Source: Marinobacter sp. JH2
Lineage (GTDB): Bacteria; Pseudomonadota; Gammaproteobacteria; Pseudomonadales; Oleiphilaceae
Direction: 5' to 3'
Assembly (NCBI RefSeq): GCF_004353225.1
Contig: NZ_CP037934.1
Location: 2,046,001-2,110,000 of the forward strand
Length of the DNA: 64,000 nucleotides
The notes beneath the pieces are model-generated. The model worked only from the letters and a program-made list of their open reading frames with translations, made no database searches and was not told the origin of the DNA. Position 1 is the stretch's first letter; the number at the start of each line of letters is the position of its first letter. The position numbers were made by a program, and so were the translations under genes. Shown here piece by piece: positions 36,048 to 45,485 of the stretch.

Positions 36048-36968
36048 ATGCGGTACCTGTTATTTTTTGTAGCAATTGTCCTGACGTCAAGCTGTACATC
36101 GGTGACCAGCGAGACATTGAGCGAATCCGAGATAGATGCAATTCAGACCCGAGTTGAGGAGCGCCACCCGGATTTGTCCCGGGCACAGCAAAAGGCTGTC
36201 ACAGACTTAGTGGTTCGCGCCTTGGATAGCATGGTTTTTGTTGAGGGCGGAAGTTTCATGATGGGTGAGTTTGGCTGGCCATGTGAGCCGGGCTCTAAAC
36301 AGCTTTGTAATACTGACATCTGGCCTGACAATGATCACCTTCACAAAGTAACCCTCGATGACTTTCACCTATCGAAATACGAAACAAAGCTGGGAGACTT
36401 TGACCTTTATCGAGACCTGATGGGTCGGGAGCCCTATGCCCCCGAACTGCGTTCTCGCGACGATCGGCAGCACTTGTTTGAACCCAATCTGCCTGCGTGG
36501 ACCAAGGCTTGGCTAGAAGCCAAGGACTACTGTCTGTGGATAGGGGCGCTGGCTGAGAGGGCTGTCGATCTGCCAACGGAGGCGCAATGGGAGTACGCAG
36601 CGCGAAACAGGGGCGATAAGGTTCTCGTTGCTACCAATAATGGCGAATGGCTTCCTGGAGAAAACGCGCCGCCACATGATGGGATTCGGCGCCTGTATCC
36701 AGTGGATAGCTTCCCGGCAAATCCGTTGGGCATTCACCACCTGACATCCAACAGCGCCGAGTGGGTGAACGACTGGTATTCAGAAACCTATTATCAGGAG
36801 AGCCCCGAGAATAACCCGATGGGACCCGTAACTGGAGAAACCAAAGTAGTTCGGTCTGGTGGGTTTAATACATCAGCTAGCTCCAAAACGACTATACTCA
36901 GGGACAGTGCTCCGGCAGTTGAAAGGTCTTATTATCGCGCCCTGGGGTTTCGGTGCTCGCAGCATTAA
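36048..36968 (+). CDS. SUMF1-domain lipoprotein, possible immunity protein
   Basis: The protein has 306 residues with a lipoprotein signal (cysteine 16, TSSC) and a formylglycine-generating-enzyme-like (SUMF1) domain, seen in MVFVEGGSFMMGE, LPTEAQWEYAARNRG, NPLGIHHLTSNSAEW and ALGFRC. The pair of active-site cysteines of true formylglycine-generating enzymes is absent from the corresponding C-terminal segment (SGGFNTSASSKTT), so enzyme activity is unlikely. It stands on the strand opposite a paralogue (37265-38233) that is part of the type VI tip island, and points towards it. A protective or structural envelope role is inferred. Confidence 0.75.
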   Translation: MRYLLFFVAIVLTSSCTSVTSETLSESEIDAIQTRVEERHPDLSRAQQKAVTDLVVRALDSMVFVEGGSFMMGEFGWPCEPGSKQLCNTDIWPDNDHLHKVTLDDFHLSKYETKLGDFDLYRDLMGREPYAPELRSRDDRQHLFEPNLPAWTKAWLEAKDYCLWIGALAERAVDLPTEAQWEYAARNRGDKVLVATNNGEWLPGENAPPHDGIRRLYPVDSFPANPLGIHHLTSNSAEWVNDWYSETYYQESPENNPMGPVTGETKVVRSGGFNTSASSKTTILRDSAPAVERSYYRALGFRCSQH

Positions 36969-37108
36969 GCCCATGTTTCCCGTTGTGACTCGTTAAGCTT
37001 GGCTATTCGGATGGCCAAACGATCACCCTTCTGTGTGGCTAGGCCAATCATTGCAAAAAGGCCGCAAAAAATCATGGAGCTCCATTTGCCGAGGTAGAAA
37101 CGCTCCAT
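36965..37108 (-). CDS. Possible small membrane protein or TM2-like remnant
   Basis: A 47-codon frame starting MERFYLGKW has one hydrophobic stretch (about residues 10-22) and a basic tail. The frame stays open for about 20 more codons upstream without a normal start. The sequence LGMERFYLGKW recalls the G-x-x-R-F-Y-L-G-K pattern of TM2-domain proteins, which suggests either a small gene with a rare start or a decayed fragment. No ribosome site was seen. Its stop overlaps the end of the plus-strand SUMF1 gene. Confidence 0.25.
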   Translation of the reverse strand: MERFYLGKWSSMIFCGLFAMIGLATQKGDRLAIRIAKLNESQRETWA

Positions 37109-37264
37109 TCCGAGGATCGTAGCGCGAACTAGGGTTATCAGGCGTTTTTTGGGGAGGTTAATGCTTTAAGATTGTATGTTTTCCTCCGCTGCAACTCTGT
37201 ATTCAGTTGGTGCACAAAAGATCCATATCAATTTTCTTCGTGCGCATTGCGTGTTGTTGGGGGC

Positions 37265-38233
37265 CTAATTGATGGGCTCTGACTGGTTAACAACACACCG
37301 AAAACCGTATAAATAGTAATCTAGCTCTCTTCCCATCCTTGCATAAACCGTTGCTCTCCCGCCGAGATGATCACCGGTTCCAGCGAGATCCCTAACCACG
37401 CGTTTACTGGCATACTCACCGCTCGGTTCTGTGGCTACAGGATTCGTTGTGGAAAGATGGTCGAAACCGGGCCGGAACCAGTCTTTCGTCCACTCGGCCA
37501 CGTTCCCAGTCATGTCATGTAAGCCCAAGGGATTCGGGGGATAGGAGCCGACCGGGCGCCTCTCCACGTCGAGTGATGAGTGAATTAACACATTGCCGGA
37601 AACCGGATGCATCGGGTTGATTGCATATGAGGGGCGTTGAAGATACTTATCTAACTCCACTTCACCCGTATCGGTGGCAAATGCGATAGCCTGGCCCCGA
37701 TTCCGAGCTGCATACTCCCACTGAGCTTCGGATGGGAGGGAGAAGGGGAGCCCCGTTTTCTCAGCCAGCCATAAACAGTAGTTTTCTGCTTCCTGGAAAT
37801 TTGGACTGCGAGCAGGTTTATGCTTGTAATTTGGTGAGACCGGATCGTCACTTGAGATTATTGGCAGCGTCACTGCACGCGTGAACCCGTTGTCGATTGT
37901 ATAGTCTTCAACTCGTTCAACAGCGCGCAGAAATGTGACAAAATCACCCCAGGTTACTTCGGTTTTCAGCATTGAAAAACTATCAAGCTCAATGCGTTTT
38001 GGCGGTTTATTATCATCAGCGATGGGGTTAAAAAGCACACCTGACTCATTGCCGACATCCCCTAGCCAGAACTCTCCGCCTTCAACAAAGACCAAATTGC
38101 GTCGGGCACTGTCTAGCGCCTCTGCAATGTCTTTTTCAGAGGGTGGTTCCGATGAGGAGCATCCCGCCAGGAGGGCCAAGAGCAGCAGCTCACTCACAAT
38201 AATCATTAGTCGAATTATTCCTCCCCTTAGCAT
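37265..38233 (-). CDS. SUMF1-domain lipoprotein coupled to the type VI effector candidate
   Basis: The ATG at 38233 overlaps the effector stop (TGATG) and gives a signal peptide with two arginines, a hydrophobic core and lipobox LLAGC (cysteine 25); an internal ATG at 38206 would lack the basic end. The 322-residue product carries a SUMF1 domain (LVFVEGGEFWLGD, LPSEAQWEYAARNRG, NPLGLHDMTGNVAEW, YGFRC). The catalytic cysteines of formylglycine-generating enzymes are missing. Being the last gene of vgrG-chaperone-effector and export-targeted, it is the obvious immunity candidate. TagR of P. aeruginosa is a SUMF1-type envelope protein in type VI control, so an accessory role is the alternative. 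Confidence 0.78.
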   Translation of the reverse strand: MLRGGIIRLMIIVSELLLLALLAGCSSSEPPSEKDIAEALDSARRNLVFVEGGEFWLGDVGNESGVLFNPIADDNKPPKRIELDSFSMLKTEVTWGDFVTFLRAVERVEDYTIDNGFTRAVTLPIISSDDPVSPNYKHKPARSPNFQEAENYCLWLAEKTGLPFSLPSEAQWEYAARNRGQAIAFATDTGEVELDKYLQRPSYAINPMHPVSGNVLIHSSLDVERRPVGSYPPNPLGLHDMTGNVAEWTKDWFRPGFDHLSTTNPVATEPSGEYASKRVVRDLAGTGDHLGGRATVYARMGRELDYYLYGFRCVVNQSEPIN

Positions 38234-40362
38234 CAGGCAATCCCCGAAACCCGGCACGCTGAATACGGATCTGAACGAACAGGGCCTACCAGATTGGCGG
38301 TCGTGCCCTTCAGCACGCGCTCGTAAAGGTTATAATGGTTCATGTTTTTGCCAATAAAATTGAATACATTCCACACGTTTTTCTCAAAATCGCTCTTTAT
38401 CGGTTCGCTCTCTGGGTTGATACGGACCATGGTTTCCTCGAAGTCTCTCCAGCTCTGCATAGATTGCAGGATCAGCCCAACGGCTTTAACTTTTGTAAAG
38501 GTTCCGTCCAGCAGTTTAGGTGTCAGCCAGAAGTCATCGATTAACAAATATAATAATTTGGCCTTTACTTCCGGTGGTGAGTGGCGCAGAACGCTTTCTG
38601 CTCCCTGATCATTATCGGCAATAAGATTTGCGGCAATCTTTCGACCAACCCTTTCCCGTTCCAGGTTAGATTGCAGAGCATCGCCAAGATTATCCATAAA
38701 ATCTAATACCGTTGTGGCACCGCGCTCGGCCATCTGAACCGCAGCGACCGAAAAGTTGGTGCCTGTTCCGATTGCGTAGATCGCAATCCTGGTGTACCAG
38801 TCGAAAGCCTTGGATTCATCATCAAAGAGCTCTAAGTATCGAAAATCAACATCGGCCACCGCTTTATATACGTAATGAACCATCGTAACTATGTATTGAG
38901 GATCGACTTCTAGTACAAAGCTGCCAGAGGCGCCTACACCTAGAACAACACCCGCATGGAAGTTGAAGTAAAACTTGCCAGTCGTTTCGCTAAAGTGCAG
39001 TCGCAGCTGAAGCTCCGCACCAATTCCGGCTGAGACCTCTACTTTCTTTCCAATTTCGCACAGTACTTTCTCTTCATATGGCTCAGTCAGCACATCGGTC
39101 CAAAGCAACGCTCCTTTCAGTTCACAGCCAGCACGAACACCGGCAAAGACGCTACCATCAACGCTCGCACCTTGCCCACGCCTTCTTGCGGCAATGCCTT
39201 TTAAACTTGGTATACCATTGCTCGAGTCTATCTCGACATTCGCAGCCAACATGGCAGAAGCACCTGAAAATCCAGTCAAGGAAGCCTGAATCCTCGCTTG
39301 AAAGTGCCCAAGAGAGACTTCTTTTCGCTCTCCATCCCAACCACCAATACGATAGAAAACTTTTACTTCAGACCGATTATTAACAGGAAACACCTGTTCC
39401 AGGCCTACCTTGCCTTGCGCAAGAGCAAACTGTCCTTCGAGTCTGCCTTGCAGATGAACTTTACCTTTTCTTGGGTCAAATTCTCCTGATCCGCTCAAGC
39501 CTGAAGCAAAGCGCATAAACTGAGCCTCAGCGGATGCGTCAAACCCGGTTTCATCAATCGCTTTTTGTCTCGCGGCAGCGTCCCCCCAAATAGACCAGGA
39601 GGCTTCATCGTAAAACTTATTCAAGGTGGTCATGAGTGCGCCATTTTTGTCTGGCTCCCACAAGGTAGCGTTAAACTTAACGTTTAACTCACTTCGAATA
39701 GCATTTCGAAGCTTTGCTGGGTCCAAGCCCTTGTTCGTTAACCATCCTTCACTGCGTGCTCGGTCTCTCGCAGCAATGGAGTAACGTCTCGGATGGTTCC
39801 TAAGTTTGTCAGAGCGCACAAAAGTGACATGCTTGTTGCCAGCAAGCCGCTTTATCTCAGTAATGGGCGGCATGCTCTGCATATCCGCTATCAGCACGGA
39901 GCGAGCATGCAACTCCTCAATCAGGCGCTGCTTTTCTTCCTGAACTTCTGATAGCGCCTGCCCCTCACCTTCAGCGGGGCTCAACCTCGAATCCAAGTCT
40001 CCATCATTCAGGTCTTCCAGTTTGGAGTAGAATTCGTTCATCGGGCCACAAACAAATTCCTCTTCGTCCAGCCACTCGGAGAGCTCACTTTTAGTCAGTA
40101 GAATTAATTCATCAGAGCCGGTCACATGCACAACCTCTACAATCTCTTCGGCACACGTAGGCTGCTGTGTAACCTGTCCCACCTCACAGCGGGAGAAATT
40201 TGCATCGTTTGCAGCGGGAAGTTTTAGCTTTTGTCCGGAGTAAATTTGATCCGGATTCTTTATGTCCGGGTTCAGTCTCAAGAGACTGCTCAAAGTGGTT
40301 TGATGCCGTTGCGCGATAGCACTCAGGGTCTCACCAGATTTTACGGTGTATTCAGAATTCAT
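38233..40362 (-). CDS. LysM-domain type VI secretion effector candidate
   Basis: The protein has 709 residues. Residues about 4-50 are one LysM domain ([16 protein letters not shown] ... [10 protein letters not shown]). No export signal is present, as expected for cargo loaded on VgrG. Residues about 55-270 are charged and helical. About 270-480 are beta-rich and alternate polar and hydrophobic residues (for example [17 protein letters not shown]), followed by a helical C-terminal 220 residues. I recognise no known toxin domain. The start overlaps the DUF4123 stop (ATGA) and the stop overlaps the SUMF1 start (TGATG). A cell-wall-targeted or membrane-acting toxin is possible but unproven. Confidence 0.7.
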   Translation of the reverse strand: MNSEYTVKSGETLSAIAQRHQTTLSSLLRLNPDIKNPDQIYSGQKLKLPAANDANFSRCEVGQVTQQPTCAEEIVEVVHVTGSDELILLTKSELSEWLDEEEFVCGPMNEFYSKLEDLNDGDLDSRLSPAEGEGQALSEVQEEKQRLIEELHARSVLIADMQSMPPITEIKRLAGNKHVTFVRSDKLRNHPRRYSIAARDRARSEGWLTNKGLDPAKLRNAIRSELNVKFNATLWEPDKNGALMTTLNKFYDEASWSIWGDAAARQKAIDETGFDASAEAQFMRFASGLSGSGEFDPRKGKVHLQGRLEGQFALAQGKVGLEQVFPVNNRSEVKVFYRIGGWDGERKEVSLGHFQARIQASLTGFSGASAMLAANVEIDSSNGIPSLKGIAARRRGQGASVDGSVFAGVRAGCELKGALLWTDVLTEPYEEKVLCEIGKKVEVSAGIGAELQLRLHFSETTGKFYFNFHAGVVLGVGASGSFVLEVDPQYIVTMVHYVYKAVADVDFRYLELFDDESKAFDWYTRIAIYAIGTGTNFSVAAVQMAERGATTVLDFMDNLGDALQSNLERERVGRKIAANLIADNDQGAESVLRHSPPEVKAKLLYLLIDDFWLTPKLLDGTFTKVKAVGLILQSMQSWRDFEETMVRINPESEPIKSDFEKNVWNVFNFIGKNMNHYNLYERVLKGTTANLVGPVRSDPYSACRVSGIA

Positions 40363-41153
40363 CAGGCAACTCCATATGCCAAGCGTTTATCGACTTCACT
40401 CAACCGTCTACCTGTTGGTATGTCAGACTTTGACAAAATAGCCTGCAACTCCGGGTGCTCAATACGTGCCCCATGAGCTACTGCCAGCTCTGCATATTGG
40501 CTTACATCTTTCTCTGTGTTTAATCCAAATGAACTGGCTTGTTGGATCAGACCGTTGAGTTTAGAGGAGTCATTGATGGAGAGGTATTTGGCCAACCGGG
40601 TCACGAACTCATCCTTGGTCTTGTCCGCTAAGCCTTGAAGATGATGATCCGTAAGAACAAACCAACCCTCATCAGACGCCTTCTTGGGGGGAGCTTTCCC
40701 AATAGAGCTGAATCGAAGCCACTCTCCATTATTTTGAATCGCCAGCCAATCCGTGATCGGGCCACTGAATTTATCTCGCTCCAGTTCACTGAAGACCTCC
40801 ATCAACCTGGCAAGTTGTTTCGGGGAATAGAATCGGAGATAAGAGTAGGCACCGTCTGGTAATTTGACACTCAACAGGCTGCGCAAGTGATTCGCTAATG
40901 TGGGAATGCTCTCGTCCGAGATCAAAACTACAGCATTTTTTTGCCACTTTCCCTGCTCTGACCAGATTCTTGATGATGAAGTCTTAACAAGACAGGGGCT
41001 TACCTCCATAACCGACTCATGAGGTGTACCAAGGTAAAGATATTCCAGCTCTGGCCGATCATCATGTTCATAGATAAATCTGGGAGCATCAAATATGGCG
41101 CCATCAAGTAGTATCCAGGCTCGTTCCAAGGTTTTATCGTCAAGTGTCTTCAT
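40362..41153 (-). CDS. DUF4123 type VI effector chaperone
   Basis: The protein has 263 residues with a DUF4123 domain (about 10-130): [11 protein letters not shown] near the start, [20 protein letters not shown] in the middle, and [21 protein letters not shown]4123 proteins are adaptors that load a specific effector onto VgrG. It overlaps vgrG by four bases and the effector candidate by one base plus shared stop/start (ATGA), so the three are made together. The C-terminal 120 residues probably contact the cargo. Confidence 0.88.
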   Translation of the reverse strand: MKTLDDKTLERAWILLDGAIFDAPRFIYEHDDRPELEYLYLGTPHESVMEVSPCLVKTSSSRIWSEQGKWQKNAVVLISDESIPTLANHLRSLLSVKLPDGAYSYLRFYSPKQLARLMEVFSELERDKFSGPITDWLAIQNNGEWLRFSSIGKAPPKKASDEGWFVLTDHHLQGLADKTKDEFVTRLAKYLSINDSSKLNGLIQQASSFGLNTEKDVSQYAELAVAHGARIEHPELQAILSKSDIPTGRRLSEVDKRLAYGVA

Positions 41154-43270
41154 GCTGTGTCACCGCCACATGCGCAGGTTTCCATCGCGCATGATCCGTC
41201 TGGCTGACGGCCGCACTGTTTTAGAAGGGCAACATCCTTTTTTGCAGCTGATTTTATTTCAGACACTGAGGCAACAGCAGGACCTGATGCCGACCTATTA
41301 TCTGTCTCTGCGAGCTGGGCCGTCTTATCGGAACCCGTTAATTCAGTCAAAGGCGCAGGCAGCAACGCCCCCTTAGCCCCAACTCCACTCCCACTCCCAG
41401 GCCCACCTCCCGAGTTCATCCGCACCAGCGGCCCCGAAACCGTCACTCCACTTGGATCCACCTTCACAAAGCTTCCACCAGCTTTCAGCGTCACCTCGGC
41501 CCCTGCTTCGATCACGATCTTCATACCAGCCTTGTGGTGAATCTCACTACCGGCCTCCACCAATTGGTTTTTGCCCTGTCTACTGTGGTGACTGCCATTT
41601 ACGGTCAGGCTGTAATCGTCGCCGATTTTTTCCCGATACTCACCGTCTACCGTTGAGTGGTGGTTGGCTTTCACTTGGCTGAAGCCGTCGTTTTCCACGG
41701 TCAGATGGCTGTCGTTTTTGATCACTTCCGTGCGGTTGTTTTCCGTGAGCAGGTCCAGATCTTTCTGGGCATGAACGTAGATCTGTTCTTCGCCGGCTTC
41801 ATCCTCAAACCGCAGTTCGTTGCTGCCTTCACCCTTGTGGGTTTTCGTTTTTAACGTGGTGCGGGTTTTGTGTTCCGGCAGCGCGTAGGGTGGCGTATTC
41901 GTAGCGTGATAAGTCCGGCCGGTGATGATGGGTTGATCCGGATCGCCATCGAGGAAGCTGACAATCACTTCGTTGCCAATTCTCGGTAGCGCCATAAAGC
42001 CATACTGGCCGCCAGCCCAGCCTTGGGATACGCGCAGCCAAGCGCTGCTGTGTTCATCATTCTTTGAATAGCGGTCCCACGGGAATCGCGCTTTCACGCG
42101 GCCGTATTGGTCGCAGTGAATCTCTTCGCCTTCCGGGCCGGTCACGATGGCCATTTGAGGGCCGTCCATCATGGGTTTGTGCCCACAGAGGGCGCACCAG
42201 GTTTTATCGGCGGGAATGGCGGTGAATTCGTTGGCGTAGGTGGTCGGTTCGCTACCGCCCTCTTCTTCCAGCGCTTGCGGTTGTTTGCCGGTGTGGGTGA
42301 TGGTGGTCAGCAGCCATTCCCGGTTCAGGCTCTGGCTGTCGTGGTCTTGCAGCTCGACTTTGGCGCCAGCGGCAAAATCCGGGCGGTTGCTTTTGCCTTT
42401 GGCGACAGACGCATCATTTCTGAGTGCGTCTAATCGAGCCTGAGTATACGGCTGGCCGCTGGCGTCGGCTTTGTAGCGGCCGGGATAGTCATAGTGTTGG
42501 TAGTCTTCCCGGTGCTTCACGCCGCCGGCGCTCTGTTCGTGCATCAGAGCGTAGCCAGGGTTCTTGAAGGTGTAGTCTTTCATCGCCACCGATGAAGCCC
42601 GCACCCTTTCTTCGTAGGCGAAGCTGTAGATGCAGGCCTGCTGGGTACTGCCTCCGGCTTTGGTATTGCATTCTACCGGGTCTAGTTTGGGCGCATCACC
42701 GTGATGGTCGGCGATGATTAACGCCGGTTGTTCTCCACCGTCCAAGCTACCGTGCTGGTAGCGGAAGTGCCAGCCTTCTTCCGCAGACAATCGCTCGAAG
42801 AATTTTAGATCGCTTTCACGATGCTGGACGCAGTATTCCCGTTCTTCAGGGGAACGCTTTAAATCAAACACCGTATCCACAATGCCCCGCTCTTCCAACA
42901 GCGTGCGCACAATGGCATCGGTGGTCTGTGCCTGGAAGATACGGCTGTTATGCATCATCCCCAAACGCCACACCGGGGGTTGGATCACGACTTCGTAATG
43001 GGTGCGGCGATGGCCAGTATTGCCCCGAACAAATTCGTTCACCACGCCGGTGAATCGGCGAAGAGGCTGACCGTTTTGCCACACCATCAGATCAACCGGC
43101 TGCTCCAGCACATCCGCTGCTTGCACGTCTGGGTCGGTGCTGGCCAGTTTCAAGCGGCCATGGGAGAGCGTAGATAAACCTTCGGTGAGCACAAAGCTGG
43201 CGACCACGAAGTGGTCTGAGGGGAATTCGCCAACACGGGCGGTGAACTGCAATCCGCTTGCCTGGGGCAT
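41150..43270 (-). CDS. vgrG: VgrG type VI secretion tip protein
   Basis: The start at 43270 gives 706 residues beginning MPQASGLQF; a longer frame from 43357 adds unlikely sequence. The gp27-like part (about 1-370) includes VVASFVLTEGLSTL and EREYCVQHRESDLKFFERL. The gp5-like OB fold (about 390-470) has ATVTG-type and WLRVSQGWAGGQYGFMALPRIG motifs with EVIVSFLDGDPDQPII. A needle of beta repeats follows (about 470-640). A linker of G, S and P and a tail with four cysteines (C-x8-C-x4-C-x-C) complete it. No toxin domain is fused, so cargo must be carried by the neighbours. No core type VI genes are in the window. Confidence 0.95.
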   Translation of the reverse strand: MPQASGLQFTARVGEFPSDHFVVASFVLTEGLSTLSHGRLKLASTDPDVQAADVLEQPVDLMVWQNGQPLRRFTGVVNEFVRGNTGHRRTHYEVVIQPPVWRLGMMHNSRIFQAQTTDAIVRTLLEERGIVDTVFDLKRSPEEREYCVQHRESDLKFFERLSAEEGWHFRYQHGSLDGGEQPALIIADHHGDAPKLDPVECNTKAGGSTQQACIYSFAYEERVRASSVAMKDYTFKNPGYALMHEQSAGGVKHREDYQHYDYPGRYKADASGQPYTQARLDALRNDASVAKGKSNRPDFAAGAKVELQDHDSQSLNREWLLTTITHTGKQPQALEEEGGSEPTTYANEFTAIPADKTWCALCGHKPMMDGPQMAIVTGPEGEEIHCDQYGRVKARFPWDRYSKNDEHSSAWLRVSQGWAGGQYGFMALPRIGNEVIVSFLDGDPDQPIITGRTYHATNTPPYALPEHKTRTTLKTKTHKGEGSNELRFEDEAGEEQIYVHAQKDLDLLTENNRTEVIKNDSHLTVENDGFSQVKANHHSTVDGEYREKIGDDYSLTVNGSHHSRQGKNQLVEAGSEIHHKAGMKIVIEAGAEVTLKAGGSFVKVDPSGVTVSGPLVRMNSGGGPGSGSGVGAKGALLPAPLTELTGSDKTAQLAETDNRSASGPAVASVSEIKSAAKKDVALLKQCGRQPDGSCAMETCACGGDTA

Positions 43271-43440
43271 AACTTCAGTCCCTGAAGTGTGTGATTTTGA
43301 TCCTGCTCGTCCTGAGCAAGAGGGATTATAACGGGAGCGACCTACAAGACCAACCACCCACTCGGCCTACTGGGCACCTTTTGTTAAACAGTGTGAACCG
43401 TTACTCTTGGACCAACATCAAAGAACGATAGAGAAGCAAC

Positions 43441-43869
43441 ATGCCTGTTTACACAATTGAGATCGATGAAACCTTCAACGTACCGCGCAAGAAAGTGTTT
43501 GCGCTGTTTGCAGACCACCACCGCTTTGGCAAAATGATTGGTGCGCCGGTCAAACGCATTAAAGATAGCCATCAGGCCGACCCGAATGGCGCAGGGTCGG
43601 TTCGTAAAGTAGGCTTGGGGCCTCTAAGTATCGAAGAGACAGTGCTTGAGTTTGAGCCCTATTCGTTGATCGAATACACAATCACCAGCGCCGGTCCGAT
43701 CAAAAATCACATAGGTCGCATTCATTTCAGCGAAACCAGTGACGGCCAAACCCGCCTTCGGTACACCATCCGCTTTGAAGATGTCATTCCTCTGACAGGG
43801 AAGCTGATTCGCTCTTCACTGGAATTGGGCCTTCGCCGCGGAATCCGACGAGTTCCCGAACTGGCGTAA
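43441..43869 (+). CDS. SRPBCC (START-like) family protein
   Basis: The protein has 142 residues with the polyketide cyclase/START-like helix-grip fold: VPRKKVFALFADHHRFGKMIG at the start, DPNGAGSVRKVGLGPLSIEETV in the middle and a C-terminal helix rich in basic residues. Members bind small hydrophobic ligands or act as cyclases or lipid carriers. No ligand can be named. Confidence 0.8.
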   Translation: MPVYTIEIDETFNVPRKKVFALFADHHRFGKMIGAPVKRIKDSHQADPNGAGSVRKVGLGPLSIEETVLEFEPYSLIEYTITSAGPIKNHIGRIHFSETSDGQTRLRYTIRFEDVIPLTGKLIRSSLELGLRRGIRRVPELA

Positions 43870-43938
43870 CAAAGCTGTTGTATTGTCCTCAGGTTCAGTA
43901 AAATCACGCTCTTTATAGCAAGCAAGGGGCACAGAAAT

Positions 43939-44664
43939 ATGGGCAGAGCCTATCAGAATCGCAAAGAATCCATGGCCAAAACGGCTGCGGCAAAAACCAA
44001 GGTCTACAGCAAATACGGGCGGGAAATTTACATGTCGGCCAAATCTGGCGGCATTGACCCTCAGGCCAACCTATCTCTGCGAGGGCTAATTGAGCGCGCG
44101 AAGAAAGACCAGGTTCCCACCCACGTTATTGAAAAAGCCATTGATAAAGCCAAAGGTGGCGGAGGCGAAGACTACTCCACCGCTCGCTACGAAGGCTATG
44201 GTCCGGGCAATTGCATGGTCATCGTTGACTGCCTGACTGATAACCCGAACCGAACCTTTGGCGATGTTCGTCTGGCTTTCACCAAAACAAAATGCAAAAT
44301 CGGCACCCCCGGCGCTGTCGCTCACATGTTTGACCACTGTGCGATTTTTGTATTCAAGGGCCAGGACGAAGAAGCTGTTCTTGAAGCCCTGATGGAAGCT
44401 GACGTGGATGTCACCGATATCGAGAATGAAAACGAAACTATCACCGTTTTCACTCCGAACACCGAATACGCCAAAGCCAAACAAGCCTTGGAAGAAGCCT
44501 TCGAGGGCATTGAGTTCGAAGTAGACGAAATTCAGTTCTTGTCTAAAACCACCACACCGGTAGAAGGCGACGACATTCCGATGTTCGAAAAATTTATGGA
44601 TATGCTGAACGATCTCGACGATGTTCAGAACGTTTTCCATAATGCAGAATTGCCACAGGAATAA
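43939..44664 (+). CDS. YebC/PmpR family regulator
   Basis: The protein has 241 residues with the YebC (TACO1) fold: [20 protein letters not shown] at the start resembles the YeeN subgroup rather than the shorter AGHSKW start of YebC. The domains continue with [31 protein letters not shown] and [13 protein letters not shown]. YebC proteins have been reported as DNA-binding regulators and, more recently, as ribosome factors for proline stretches. Confidence 0.9.
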   Translation: MGRAYQNRKESMAKTAAAKTKVYSKYGREIYMSAKSGGIDPQANLSLRGLIERAKKDQVPTHVIEKAIDKAKGGGGEDYSTARYEGYGPGNCMVIVDCLTDNPNRTFGDVRLAFTKTKCKIGTPGAVAHMFDHCAIFVFKGQDEEAVLEALMEADVDVTDIENENETITVFTPNTEYAKAKQALEEAFEGIEFEVDEIQFLSKTTTPVEGDDIPMFEKFMDMLNDLDDVQNVFHNAELPQE

Positions 44665-44699
44665 TCTGCGCAACGCTTTAGCATGAGATGAGGTGCAGT

Positions 44700-45446
44700 A
44701 TGGCTGGTACAAATGAGGGCATTAAGCCTCGTGTGGTGATCCTGAAAACAGGCACAACCTACCCTCAAATTAAAGATCAGTTTGGAGATTTTGAAGACTG
44801 GTTTGTGGCTAGGCTGTCCAGCCAACTGGACCTTACCATCGCTGACGTGACGCAGGCACTCCCTCCCGGTCGACCTCAGGATTGGCATGGCATTGTCATT
44901 ACTGGCTCCCCAGCCATGGTGAGCGACCGTGAGCCGTGGAGTGAGCAAGCAGCGGGATGGTTAAAAGAAGCCGTACAGGCAGACATTCCAACGTTCGGTG
45001 TCTGCTATGGCCATCAATTACTCGCCCATGCTTTGGGGGGGGAAGTCGGCTACCATCCACAAGGGCGAGAAACCGGCACACAAAACGTCACGCTGTTCGA
45101 GAACGCGCAAACTGACCCGTTGTTTCGTCATCTTCCCCCGCAGTTCTTCGCTCAATTGACCCACAAACAATCCGTTCTGGAGTTACCTCCCGAAGCAGTG
45201 CTGCTCGGCGCAACAGATTTTGAGCCACACCAAGCATTCCGGGTTGGCAACAATGCCTGGGGCGTTCAGTTCCACCCCGAGTTCTCCGATGACGTAATGA
45301 GAAGCTACCTCAAGGTTCAACAGCCCGAACTTGAAAAAGAAGGCCACAACACCGAATCACTCCTAAATAGAGTCTCGCCCGCCCCTCAGGCCACTTGGCT
45401 TCTTGAGCTTTTCTCCGAGTGGGTTATCAATAAACAACGTGATTAA
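44700..45446 (+). CDS. Class I glutamine amidotransferase-like protein
   Basis: The ATG at 44700 follows GAGGTG; an in-frame ATG 12 bases upstream is possible. The 248-residue product has a class I glutamine amidotransferase triad: the nucleophile cysteine 102 in FGVCYGHQLLAHALGG and the pair in VQFHPEFSDD. It resembles the GuaA-like free-standing proteins and not any specific synthase. Substrate unknown. Confidence 0.85.
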   Translation: MAGTNEGIKPRVVILKTGTTYPQIKDQFGDFEDWFVARLSSQLDLTIADVTQALPPGRPQDWHGIVITGSPAMVSDREPWSEQAAGWLKEAVQADIPTFGVCYGHQLLAHALGGEVGYHPQGRETGTQNVTLFENAQTDPLFRHLPPQFFAQLTHKQSVLELPPEAVLLGATDFEPHQAFRVGNNAWGVQFHPEFSDDVMRSYLKVQQPELEKEGHNTESLLNRVSPAPQATWLLELFSEWVINKQRD

Positions 45447-45485
45447 ACGGCTCAGGACGGGCCCATTCGACGGATCGAAGCGACT

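Noticed and set aside
36048..38233. SUMF1 genes as sulfatase-activating enzymes
   Set aside because: The catalytic cysteines are absent and no sulfatase gene is nearby.
44086..44712. A 208-codon frame antisense to the YebC family gene
   Set aside because: The YebC gene is well supported on the plus strand, and the antisense frame has no family match.
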